64,000 nucleotides of DNA from Spartobacteria bacterium. GTDB taxonomy: Bacteria; Verrucomicrobiota; Verrucomicrobiia; Chthoniobacterales; Chthoniobacteraceae. This document shows, piece by piece, positions 33,956 to 43,900 of the stretch; the first letter of the stretch is position 1; each line of letters starts with the position of its first letter. The DNA lies in contig JAJPJG010000050.1 of the NCBI GenBank assembly GCA_021324395.1, positions 1 to 64,000 on the forward strand, in the 5' to 3' direction. The translations under genes were made by a program, and so were the position numbers. The notes beneath the pieces were generated by a model, which was given only the letters and a program-made list of their open reading frames with translations, had not been told where the DNA came from and made no database searches.

Positions 33956-35758
33956 ATGAGGGGAGCAATTGAAACCCTGGAAGAGCGTATTGCACCCGCC
34001 GTTTTAATTTCGGCGGATGGGCACCGCGCACACTACATCGATACGGATGGAGATCACGTGTCGATTTATGTCTCCACAGGACACTTATCCGCGGGGAACT
34101 TTACTTTGGCTGGAGCTGGTGCCGGCAGTCAGTTGCAGGAAATCGATCTCACGGCCAAAGCCTTTAACAAAGCCGACGTTGTCGTGAAGGTGATCAAATC
34201 AGCACATGGCGACGGTTTGGCGAATATCGGTTACATCGATGCCACGGGGATCGATCTTTCATCGGTGGTCGTCAAGGGCGACCTTGGCAGAATAGATGCG
34301 GGGAGCGGCGGCGGAGTTGCCATCAAGAAACTCGACGTTGCTTCAATTGGCCGCCTCGGAACCGACACCCAAGGCGCTACAGCCAGCTTAACCAGCAACA
34401 TCACAGGCGCCCTCAATGCATTGAATGTCGCCGGAGATATTATCGGCGCTTACATCAAGGTTAGTGACGGCAGTAATGGAAAGATTGAATCTGTAAATAT
34501 TCGGGGATCACTTATTGGCGCTTCTGGAACATACAGTGGGGAAATAACCAGTTCAGGACATATAGGCCTCATCTGCATTGGAGGAGATATAGAGGGTGGA
34601 ACCGGGCAAGATTCCGGTAGCATCAGTAGCTTTTCAGGTATTCATCGACTACAAATCGGCGGCTCGATAATCGGCTCCTCAGGCTTTGCTAACGCTACTA
34701 TAAGTTCATTTTTAACTGATGCATCTATCGATGTCATCAAAATCGCTGGCGATGTATTGGGTGGGAGTGGTATTGGCTCATCGCAAATCGTTGGCGGCGT
34801 AATTGGTCAGCTTACGATAGGCGGTTCGGTTATTGGCGGCAGCGGTAATGATACTGCGAAGGTAAGAAGCCTAAGCAGCATCAATACCATCAATATAGTC
34901 GGTAGCGTGCAGGGCGCTTCAGGCGATGACTCTGGTTCGATTGATGGCGGTCACTGCAACAGAATAGATATTGGTGGTTCGCTAATTGGTGGTTCAGGCC
35001 AGTATAGTGGCAAAATTTGGTGCGGCAATTTACATCATTTAGCGATAGGTCATAATCTTGTCGGAGGAAGCATTGAAGGATCCGCCTCGCTCTATTTTTC
35101 CGGAAGCATAGATGCAGGAGGTCGTATCGACTCCATCCATATCGGTGGTTCGATCATCGGTGGAACTGATTTAAGCAGTGGACAGCTTATTAATTGCGGC
35201 AACATCGATGGGCTAGGCGGCATAGGTCACCTTTCTGTCAAAGGCAGTGTAATTGGAACAAACAGCGGTCACGGTTACGCACCGGTAATAATCAGCGCGA
35301 GAGGTCCGGTGTCTGGACATGGCTGGACGATTGGCAGGATTACTGTGGGTGGACGCGTCGAAAATGTTGAAGTGTTGGCTGGTTATGGAATGGATGTTTA
35401 TGAGCATTTGCAGCCAGACAACGCGTCTGCCAGGGTAGGTTTTGTAAATGTCTCGGGAGACTGGATAGCCAGCAATTTAGTGGCAGGTGCGCAGAACAAG
35501 AATTATCCAAATTTCGGGGACTCGGGCGATTCCTACATTAGGGCTGGAACGGGAAACCCTTTAGCTGCGAAGATCGCGAGCGTCATCATCAAAGGTCAGG
35601 TCTTTGGAACTCCTGATTCAACCAATAGTAGTGACCACTTTGGTTTGGTGGCTGATCGAATCGGCGTCGTCAAGGTAGGTGCTCAAACCTTCCATCCAAC
35701 CGCAGGCATTCAGGCAGTTGGCGAAACCGGGGATGTAGCAATCGATCAGCTCATTTAG
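33956..35758 (+). CDS. Beta-solenoid repeat exoprotein with LEERIAPA motif
   Basis: 600 aa from ATG 33956 (a GTG at 33938 would add 6). N-terminus MRGAIETLEERIAPAV is a shortened LEPR-type motif without hydrophobic signal. Residues about 150-480 consist of repeats such as IHIGGSIIGG, GSGNDT, SGSI of roughly 40 residues. These have alternating hydrophobic strands and Gly-Ser turns, as in a beta-solenoid. No C-terminal anchor domain is visible. Lower GC than the neighbours (many ATT/AAT codons), which may point to transfer. Function unknown; probably secreted or surface bound. Confidence 0.8.
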   Translation: MRGAIETLEERIAPAVLISADGHRAHYIDTDGDHVSIYVSTGHLSAGNFTLAGAGAGSQLQEIDLTAKAFNKADVVVKVIKSAHGDGLANIGYIDATGIDLSSVVVKGDLGRIDAGSGGGVAIKKLDVASIGRLGTDTQGATASLTSNITGALNALNVAGDIIGAYIKVSDGSNGKIESVNIRGSLIGASGTYSGEITSSGHIGLICIGGDIEGGTGQDSGSISSFSGIHRLQIGGSIIGSSGFANATISSFLTDASIDVIKIAGDVLGGSGIGSSQIVGGVIGQLTIGGSVIGGSGNDTAKVRSLSSINTINIVGSVQGASGDDSGSIDGGHCNRIDIGGSLIGGSGQYSGKIWCGNLHHLAIGHNLVGGSIEGSASLYFSGSIDAGGRIDSIHIGGSIIGGTDLSSGQLINCGNIDGLGGIGHLSVKGSVIGTNSGHGYAPVIISARGPVSGHGWTIGRITVGGRVENVEVLAGYGMDVYEHLQPDNASARVGFVNVSGDWIASNLVAGAQNKNYPNFGDSGDSYIRAGTGNPLAAKIASVIIKGQVFGTPDSTNSSDHFGLVADRIGVVKVGAQTFHPTAGIQAVGETGDVAIDQLI

Positions 35759-35886
35759 AACCTGGCGATGCTTGGCTTAGCGGGCGCATTTGTTTAGGAC
35801 GTGCGGATCGGCAGGTTCATCAAGAGACCCGAAGTGCAATTCGTGAAGAATTGCGTAACGAAGTGCAACTTGCTAACGAGGGCGCG

Positions 35887-36522
35887 ATGTATATCCCAAC
35901 TCCTTTCCGCATCGAAGATGTGGGCAAGCTCTCTGCGTTTATCCAGCGGCATAGCTTTGCCACTTTGATTACACATGACGGCACTGCGCCGTTTGCGAGT
36001 CATCTGCCTGTGCTCTTTCGTCCGGAGGGCGGGAGTCACGGGACGCTGATTTCGCACATGGCCCGGGCGAATCCGCAGTGGCGGCATTTTGCCGCGGGTG
36101 GCGAGGTGCTCGTGGTTTTCCACGGGCCGCATGGTTATATTTCCCCGGCGTGGTATGAAACCGCGCCTGCGGTGCCGACGTGGAACTATGCGACGGTTCA
36201 CGCGTATGGCGTCGCGTCGATTTTTGAGGAACATGAACGCGTGGTGGCGTTGCTGCGGGAGACGGTGGCGACCTACGAAAGTGCGTTTGCGGAGCCATGG
36301 CCGGGCGAGCTTCCCGAGGAGTTTCGCGACAAGCTGATCGCGGGGATCGTGGCCTTTGAAATTCCGATCAGCCGTATCGAAGGGAAGTTCAAGCTGGGGC
36401 AGAACCGGCCGGCGGCGGACTTGGAAGGAGTTTTCAAGGCGCTGGCTCAATCAACGGATGCAGGCAGCCGCGCTCTTGCGCAGTTCATGCGTGAGGAGTG
36501 CCGGCTTGAAGCAAAGGAGTGA
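35887..36522 (+). CDS. PaiB-like FMN-binding negative transcriptional regulator
   Basis: 211 aa from ATG 35887; the frame to 35851 is less likely. MYIPTPFRIEDVGKLSAFI, FATLITHDGTAPFASHLPVL, GEVLVVFHGPHGYISPAWY, VPTWNYATVHAYG and the KFKLGQNRP element are diagnostic for the PaiB family, split-barrel flavin-binding proteins. In Bacillus PaiB represses sporulation and protease genes. Here no partner gene (paiA) is visible. Confidence 0.93.
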   Translation: MYIPTPFRIEDVGKLSAFIQRHSFATLITHDGTAPFASHLPVLFRPEGGSHGTLISHMARANPQWRHFAAGGEVLVVFHGPHGYISPAWYETAPAVPTWNYATVHAYGVASIFEEHERVVALLRETVATYESAFAEPWPGELPEEFRDKLIAGIVAFEIPISRIEGKFKLGQNRPAADLEGVFKALAQSTDAGSRALAQFMREECRLEAKE

Positions 36523-36548
36523 ACGCTTGGCGCCGAATTTTCCGGCGA

Positions 36549-37688
36549 TTACTGCGCGTCCTCGAGCTCGGTGTGGATTTTGATGAACTGCAGAATGTCG
36601 TGGCGCGTGATGATGCCGGCGAGTTTTTCGCCGTCGAGGACAGCGAGCCGGCCTTGATCGGTGGCGAGCAGGCGGCGCATGGCGCGCGCGGCAGATTCAT
36701 CGGCGGCAGTGCTCAATGCGGCCGCACCGCGTTCCGCGACGAGATCGCCGGCGCTCGTGAAGGGCCATTTTTCGCGCGGCAAATCTTTCAGATGCTCGAT
36801 CCGCAGCAGTCCGCGAAAGCTGCCATCGTCGTCGCAAACGGGAAACGCGGTGTGATGATTCGTCAGGAAAATTTCATCCACGACGAGATTCACAGGCATG
36901 TGCGACGGAATCGAAATCGGGTTCGGCGTCATCACGTCGCGCACGCGGATGCCGGCGAGCACCTCGTGATAGATCGCCTGCATGTAGCCGCTCTCCGCCG
37001 CGCTTTTTAAAAAGATGCCGATGAGGAAAAGCACGAACGCATTCCATTCGCGGTTAAACAATGCGACGACGCCGAGCAGCATCAGCACCCAACTCATGCC
37101 GACGCCGATCCGCGACGTGATGAATGTGGCGCGACGCAAATTTCCGCTCCGCGCCCAGAGCAGCGCGCGCAAGACGCGGCCGCCGTCGAGCGGGTAGCCG
37201 GGAATCGCGTTGAAGATGATGAGCGCGAGATTGACCGATGCGAGCCAGCTAAAGATCAGCGCGGCCGGGCGAATGTGCGCCGCTCCGAAAGCGATCGCGA
37301 GCAGTTCATAAATGACGACGAGAACCGCGCTGACCGCGGGACCGGCGATGGCGATTTTCAGTTCCGATTTCGGGTCGTCCGGCTCGCGCGATATTTCCGC
37401 GATGCCGCCGATGAAAAGCAGCGTGATGCGCGGAACGGGAATGCCGCAGCGCTGGCTGATGATACTATGCCCGAGCTCGTGCAGAAGAATGCTGGCGAAA
37501 AAAAGCAGCGCGGCGAAAACGCCCATCGCAAGATAAACGGCGTGGCTTTCGTTTGGCAAAACGACGGGAAAAAATTTGCTCGCGAGCGTGTAGGTGACAA
37601 TCGCCGCGATGACGAACCAACTGTAATCGAGATAAAATCGGATGCCGAAAAGCCGCCCGATGAATAACCCGCGGCGTGGCCGGCTCAT
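36549..37688 (-). CDS. Site-2 protease family zinc metalloprotease with two CBS domains
   Basis: 379 aa. Zinc site H70-E-L-G-H74 (ILLHELGHSI) and D168 in NAIPGYPLDGGR lie in a 5-6-segment membrane domain. A CBS pair follows (about 245-375: VRDVMTPNPISI, VCDDDGSFRGLL, GRLAVLDGEKLAGIITRHD). Such intramembrane proteases cut membrane-bound regulators, and CBS domains often bind adenosine nucleotides to gate activity. The start codon overlaps the stop of the AsmA-like gene (ATGA), so they are coupled. Confidence 0.94.
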   Translation of the reverse strand: MSRPRRGLFIGRLFGIRFYLDYSWFVIAAIVTYTLASKFFPVVLPNESHAVYLAMGVFAALLFFASILLHELGHSIISQRCGIPVPRITLLFIGGIAEISREPDDPKSELKIAIAGPAVSAVLVVIYELLAIAFGAAHIRPAALIFSWLASVNLALIIFNAIPGYPLDGGRVLRALLWARSGNLRRATFITSRIGVGMSWVLMLLGVVALFNREWNAFVLFLIGIFLKSAAESGYMQAIYHEVLAGIRVRDVMTPNPISIPSHMPVNLVVDEIFLTNHHTAFPVCDDDGSFRGLLRIEHLKDLPREKWPFTSAGDLVAERGAAALSTAADESAARAMRRLLATDQGRLAVLDGEKLAGIITRHDILQFIKIHTELEDAQ

Positions 37689-40600
37689 TGCAGCGGAGCG
37701 TTTGCCGGCGCGTTTTGCATTTGCAGCGAAATCGGCGTCTCGGGCAAATCGCTATTGAGCTCGCGCGCGGCGCGTCCGGTCCCGAGCAGGTTCGTGATGC
37801 TGTCGCTGTCGAGCTCGCTTTCCCACGCGAATTTCTTGTCGTTGCGCGAACCAAAAATCGCGCCGCTAAACGGAACCGCGCACGTGATGCCTTTCGCGCG
37901 CAGCATCAGCGTGGGAGTGTTTGGATCGCTGAAAAAGAGCGCGCCGGAATCGATCGTGAGCTTTGTGTCTTTGGTCGAAACGGCGAAGCCCGTGACCTCG
38001 AGTTCGCCGCTAAAACGCGGATTGGTGGGCGTGCCCGTGACATGTAGTTGCGGCGCAATGTTGCCGCTGCTGTTTGCGAGCGTTAGCGGCGCAAAACCGA
38101 TGCAATCGAAATCAAGCTGCCATTTTGGAAATGGAATTTGCGCGAGCGACAATGGCGACAACGGCGCGTCGAGGCCGCTGCCGCCTTGTTCAACAAGCGA
38201 AGTGACATCGATTTTGCGGTCGAGCATTGCGGACGTGATTCGCACGCTGCCACTGACGCGCGCAGTTTCGGGCGCGCCATCGAGATGGATGTCCGGCACG
38301 GTTTCGATGTGCAACTCGGGGCTGGGCGTCAGCGGAAAACTCCGCATGTGCAGCGCGAGCGCAAGGTTCGGCGTGCGCACGTCGTGCAAAGTTACAGCGC
38401 CGTCGGCTGTGAAATCGAAATCGTTCGCGACCGCATGCAGACTTTTCACCGCAACCGCATCGCCCGCAAAAGCGAGGTCTGCGTCGCCGCTCTTGAGTTG
38501 CAGCGGCGCGATTGCGGCGGAAGCTTTGTGCACTTGCAGCGCTCCGTTCATTGACAAATTTGCAAGCGTGCCGTCGCTGCTGATTTTCCCGCTGATCTCA
38601 CCACGCAAGGGCTGCTCTTTCCCGCTCAGCAAAAGCGTTTCGCGCAGCGACAAATTTTGCACGCTGAGATTGAGTTTGCACGGGCTCTCGAAATTCCACC
38701 ACGCGGCTTGCGCGGGATTTTGCCACGCGGCCCAGACATTGAGCGGCAACTGTGCGTCGCCCTCGAGCCATGTGTCGTTTTTGCGCGTGAGACGCAGCGA
38801 TTGGAGCGTGAGCGACTGCGGATTCGCGACGACGCGCGCGCTGAAATTCGTCTCGCCGTCGGACAGCGCAAACGTGCTAAAGAAGATGCTTTCCGGCGAA
38901 TACGTGCCCTCGGCGTCGAGGTTGAGAGGATGCGCATCGGCGGAACCGAGCGCGCGGATTTTTTTCAAATGCGCGGTGAATGCGCCCGAGTGCGCCTTTG
39001 CCGAGCCGTCGCCAGACCAGTCCAGCACAAGCCCGCCCGCGAATGCCTGCGGCGTAATCGGCGGCTGCATGAATGCGGAGTAAAGCGCGAGGTCTGCGAT
39101 CGAGGCTTTCACTTCGCCCCAGTAGCGTTTTTCGCCGAGAATATTCACCACGCCATCGCCGCGTAGAAAATCGCTGCCGTGGACGAGCTCGGCTTTCGCG
39201 ATTTGCAGTTCGTTGCCATTGAGCTTCAGCGTCGCGTCGAGCTTGTCCAGCGGCGCGGTGCGGTAGGAAAGTTGCGCGCCGGAAACGCTCAGCTCTCCGT
39301 TAAAGGCTTGTTTTTGCCCATGCAATTCGCCGCCGACCGCAAGCTGTCCGGACATGTTCGCGAAGTCCGGTCCGAACAGCGCCGACAGTTCGCTAAGATT
39401 TCCGATTTTCGCCGCGATTTTAAAATTAAAGTCATTCTGCCACCACGCCCGCCAGTTTTCCGGGATGGCCATTTCGCCGGTTAGCGAGAGCGAATTGTGC
39501 GCCTGCACGAGCTGAAACTCGGGGATCATCAAGCGGCGGTTAATGAGCGTCGCGCCAAGCACGAAGGAATTCCATTGGCGCTTTTCCCAGCGAAAATCGG
39601 TCGCCTCGAAACGCGTCGAGAAGGTCGCTTTCGGCAGATTGCGCGGTGAGCCGCGGAACGTGAATTTTCCTTCCTTGATCGCGCCGTCGGCATCTTCATT
39701 CAAAAAGCTCGCGAGTTGCGCGATCGAGATTTGCGAGAACGTGCCGCTGCCTTCGAAGTTGAGATGCTGGTCGCGCTGCGCGTTGCGCAATTCACCGCGA
39801 ATGGAGCCGCCGAAAGCGCCGAGCGCAAATTCCATTTTTAAGCGGCCGCGCAAAAGCTCGGGCAAATCGGCCGACGCATTTTGAATCACGAGCGCGTCCT
39901 CGAGTTTGATGTCGGCGATTGTTAAACGCGAATCCTGCAGCGCGATCGTGCCGCGAAGATTCGCGAAATTCGTCTGCAGCCACGGCTGCTTGATCGAAAA
40001 ATTGCCGATGCGGATCTCGCTCGCGCCGACATTGCTCGCGCGGAAGCTGAGGTTATCGAGCCGCACATTGTCTCCGTTTTGTCGGAGAACCAGCTTCGCA
40101 TTGCGCAGCTCGAGAGTGGCCGGAAACGCGGGCGCGATTTGTTTTGTGTCGCTGCTCTTGCCGATTTTTTCGGGCGGAATCTGCTTTGGCTCAGCCGGCA
40201 GATCGATAGTGCCGGTGACGTTGTCGAGCACGAGCTCCTGCCAGAAATTAACGCCGCGTCTAAACAGCAGATTTTTCCAGGAAAATGTCGCCCGTGCTTT
40301 TGCCGATTCGAGCTGGGTTACCGTGCCCGCGGCGCTCGTGTGGGTGATTCGCAGGTCGTATAACAACAGAGGATCGATGATGCTGCCGTCGATTTTGCCG
40401 ACTTGCAGGCGCACACCGTGACGGAAAGCGTCGATTTTCAAAAATTGCCGGATACCGAATTGAAAAAACGGCGGATAGCAGAGCGTGAGCACCAGCGCGA
40501 TGAGCGCGAGCAGAAGCGTGCGCAACGGGCGTCTGCGCTTGCGCCCGGAAACGGATGCGGGAGTGGTGGGTGTGGCCGCGGTTTGCACGGTGGGAACTGC

Positions 40601-40759
40601 TGATATTACGCGGCCCGCGGAGTTTTTGAATGTCGAAATTCGATGATTTGGAACGTGCCTGGAAATTGGCGCGACGGCAAAACGCGGAGCCTTTGTCGAG
40701 GAAAAAAAGCACCGTCCAGCGCGCTTTTTTGTTTGACCAAAATGCGCGCGCGGAAACAT
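37685..40759 (-). CDS. AsmA/TamB-like large envelope protein
   Basis: 1024 aa from ATG 40759; the frame is open to a TTG at 40804 and the true start is uncertain, since about 80 low-complexity residues precede the membrane anchor (LLLALIALVLTLCYPPFF). The rest is a long beta-rich chain with AsmA/TamB features: a VQVG/DGSI start, repeated FSGELEV, LRLTRKNDTWLEGDAQL and DGVVNIL elements, and a C-terminus with LTIDSGALFFSDPNTPTLML close to the DUF490/TamB C-terminal pattern. Such proteins form hydrophobic grooves bridging inner and outer membrane for lipid transport. Confidence 0.75.
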   Translation of the reverse strand: MFPRAHFGQTKKRAGRCFFSSTKAPRFAVAPISRHVPNHRISTFKNSAGRVISAVPTVQTAATPTTPASVSGRKRRRPLRTLLLALIALVLTLCYPPFFQFGIRQFLKIDAFRHGVRLQVGKIDGSIIDPLLLYDLRITHTSAAGTVTQLESAKARATFSWKNLLFRRGVNFWQELVLDNVTGTIDLPAEPKQIPPEKIGKSSDTKQIAPAFPATLELRNAKLVLRQNGDNVRLDNLSFRASNVGASEIRIGNFSIKQPWLQTNFANLRGTIALQDSRLTIADIKLEDALVIQNASADLPELLRGRLKMEFALGAFGGSIRGELRNAQRDQHLNFEGSGTFSQISIAQLASFLNEDADGAIKEGKFTFRGSPRNLPKATFSTRFEATDFRWEKRQWNSFVLGATLINRRLMIPEFQLVQAHNSLSLTGEMAIPENWRAWWQNDFNFKIAAKIGNLSELSALFGPDFANMSGQLAVGGELHGQKQAFNGELSVSGAQLSYRTAPLDKLDATLKLNGNELQIAKAELVHGSDFLRGDGVVNILGEKRYWGEVKASIADLALYSAFMQPPITPQAFAGGLVLDWSGDGSAKAHSGAFTAHLKKIRALGSADAHPLNLDAEGTYSPESIFFSTFALSDGETNFSARVVANPQSLTLQSLRLTRKNDTWLEGDAQLPLNVWAAWQNPAQAAWWNFESPCKLNLSVQNLSLRETLLLSGKEQPLRGEISGKISSDGTLANLSMNGALQVHKASAAIAPLQLKSGDADLAFAGDAVAVKSLHAVANDFDFTADGAVTLHDVRTPNLALALHMRSFPLTPSPELHIETVPDIHLDGAPETARVSGSVRITSAMLDRKIDVTSLVEQGGSGLDAPLSPLSLAQIPFPKWQLDFDCIGFAPLTLANSSGNIAPQLHVTGTPTNPRFSGELEVTGFAVSTKDTKLTIDSGALFFSDPNTPTLMLRAKGITCAVPFSGAIFGSRNDKKFAWESELDSDSITNLLGTGRAARELNSDLPETPISLQMQNAPANAPLQ

Positions 40760-40911
40760 AAGCGACTCCAGCGCGTTAGCGTCAGTCCGAAGATGACGCT
40801 CCAATACCTTATGGTTTACCCAACAACGGCGACAATAAGTCGGGCCTATTCTGGCCGCTGGGAATGTATTCTTGGCAACGGGTTCGTTAACTCATCTGAA
40901 GGACAAATTTT

Positions 40912-43900
40912 ATGAAGTTGCGGGCACTGTCGCGAAACCGTTTCTTCGCCCAGTGTCAGCATTGGTTTTTCTCACAACGTCGTGAGAAAAGAGCAGGAAC
41001 CGCGCCGGTTCTACCGGTTTTTGGAACGATTGAGGCGCTGGAAAGTCGCATCGCACCTGCGGTAACCGCAGCGCTAAATGGCACGGTGTTGACCTTGATC
41101 GGCGACGGAGCCGGCGACACTTTGACCCTGCACGTCAATGGTTCGGGAAACATAGAGTTCAAAGTCGGCGCCGGCAGCTTTTCCGACGATCTCGATACCG
41201 CGACAGGTGGCACGCAGCAGCTCGCGATTTCAGCGGCCACAAAGATCAATATTTCGATGGACGGCGGCGTTGATTCCGTCGTCCTCGACAATACTGCAGC
41301 GGGAGGTTTTGTCGGCAACGCGAATCCGGGCTTTCTGATTTCGGTGGATGGCGGTGGAAACAGCGACAGCCTTACCGTGATTACGCCATCAGGCACCCAT
41401 GCACTTACATTGACGCCAGGCGTGGCATCCGATGCAGGCTCAATCCAGGTTGATTCGGTCCAGCCGATCAGTTTCTCAAATCTCGGCGCCTCCGGCAGTG
41501 TGAATTTACAGCACAGCGGCGGCAGGGCGGACAGTTTGACCTTTAACGGCAGCGGCGGCAACGATACCTTTAATGTCGCATCAGGAGCCGGGGCGATTAC
41601 TTTAAATGCCGGGATCAGCGTCACCACCGCCGGCGTGAGTGATCTGACGTTAAACGGACTCGAAGGCGACGACATTTTCAACCTCAACGCGTCGCAGCCC
41701 TACAACACGATCAAACTCTCAGGCGGCGGCGCATCCACGGTGGATCAGGCGTATCTCACCGGCGACGCCAGCTCCTCATTGAATGTCGCGATGGGATTCA
41801 ACGGAATCAGTCCGACACCGACAACGATCACCGGTGGCGGATTTACGAGTGTCACAACAGGAGGCATCGGCTCGCTGACGGTAAATAATGGAGCAGGCGA
41901 CATCAAAGTCAGCGCGGGTGCTAACAACGATAGCTTTTCCATCACTCCGATCAATTCAACCTGGACACATATCCAGGCGGACAATCGCGATCCGCTCGAC
42001 TTATTTACCGTCAACAGCGGAACTTTGACCGTTGATACGGGCGCCGGTAACGACACGGTGAGCGTTTACGCTTCGTCTGCTTCGGAAACGATAGGCGTGA
42101 GCGATACGAATGTTGCAATTTCGGGAGTTAAAACCGTCAATTTTACCAATAACGAGTCGGTGGTCGTCTACGGATTGGCCGGCGCGGATACATTCAATGT
42201 GACCCCTTCTGCGACGGTGCAGATTTCTGTGGATGGCGGTGACCCGATCGGTTCGTCACCTGGCGATAGCGTCAATGTCATCGCCGGAAGTAATGCGGTG
42301 AAATTTAATCCGGGACCCTTAAGCGACCAGGGGAGTCTCACGGTCGGCTCGATGCAGCCTGTCAGCTTCATTCACATCGAGCACCCGAGCATTACCGGCA
42401 GCGTCGGATCGAGCCTGACCATTGCTGGAACAAACGGGCCCGACACCGTGACAATCGTAGGCACGGGCACTCATGCATTCGACGCAGCAGTAAATGACGG
42501 GCCGACCATTCATTACGATGGCGTCGCAGCTTTTACCATCGATACCGGCAACGGCAGCGACTCGATCAGTATCACGCCGTATTTTGGGGCCGGTGGATGG
42601 AAGGAAACCGTCACGGTGCTCGGCGGCTCGCCAACCACCGGCAGCGACGAGTTGCTCGTGCAGGGATCGAGCGGCCAGGAAACCGTGAATTACTCGCCCG
42701 GTTCAACCGCAACTTTGCAAATCAACGGCGGAGCGGGCGGTGCGAATACAGGCACCGATATCTCTATCAGCGGAATCGAGCATTTTACCTATGACGGTTT
42801 GCTCGGCAACGACCAGGTCACGAACACTTCGCCGGCAGGGCAAAACACGGAAACCGTCATGCCCGGCGCAACGACCGATGCGGCCAAAGTCATAACCGAT
42901 CAGTTCCTGCCGATTGACCTCGCGAACCTCGGCAGCACGGGCAAAGTTTTGCTGAAAGACTTCGCCGGTGCTCAATCGGACATTTTAAAATACGTCGGCA
43001 ATTTCAGTCAGGATAACTTCTCGCTCGACCAACTCGGAAATATCTTCCTAAACAACCAGATTCCGGTTCAGGGCGTGAACGTGATCCAGACCACGCTCGA
43101 CGCACTCACGAACCAGAACGTGTTCAAGCTGCTCGATGGCACGAATCCTTTTGCCGGTCTTAGTGGATTGCCGGGTCTAAACCTCCTGGGGAACTCAAAC
43201 TCGATTGCGAATCTTTTTACATCGGCGTTTGGCGGTCAGAAGATAGACCTCAATGGACTTTCGGGATTGATCTCCGGCTTCGGTGGCGGTTTGGGACTCG
43301 GCGGAATCCAGCTCCCGTCGCAGTTGAGCCAGCTTTTATTTAACAACGGCGGTGGAGCGTTCAATACTTTCGATCTGTCAAACATCGGTTACGGCGATAT
43401 TTTCAAATCGCTCAATCTGCTTGGGAATTCGAATTCGGGCATCGGGGATATTCTCAATATTGCAGGGACGGTTGCCAGCGACGTCTTCGCCTTCACGCCA
43501 GTTGGCGCCGCGCTGGGAGTTGCCGGTGGACTTTTGCAGACGTTCGGCGCCGGCGGCGCGCTCGGCGGGCTTCTCGGGCCGGTGATGAATTTCTCGGATA
43601 TATTTGGCGACCTATTCCTCGATGGCGGTGGCGGCACCGACATTACGGAACTCGACGGCACTTCGGGCAACGACACGTTCCTTCTCAAAGGCGATACGGG
43701 CGCAGATAACGACCATTTGCCCTCGGTTTCACAAAATGGCGAAAAGGCGATCAAGCTCAAACCCGGCCTGACGACGAATCTCGCAATCAATGGGGCTGCA
43801 GGGAACGACACCCTAACTGTTGATAGCACAAACGGAGCGTTTACTAAACCCGTTCAGTTCGATGGCGGCGCGGATGCCGATTCGATCGTGCTCCAAGGTG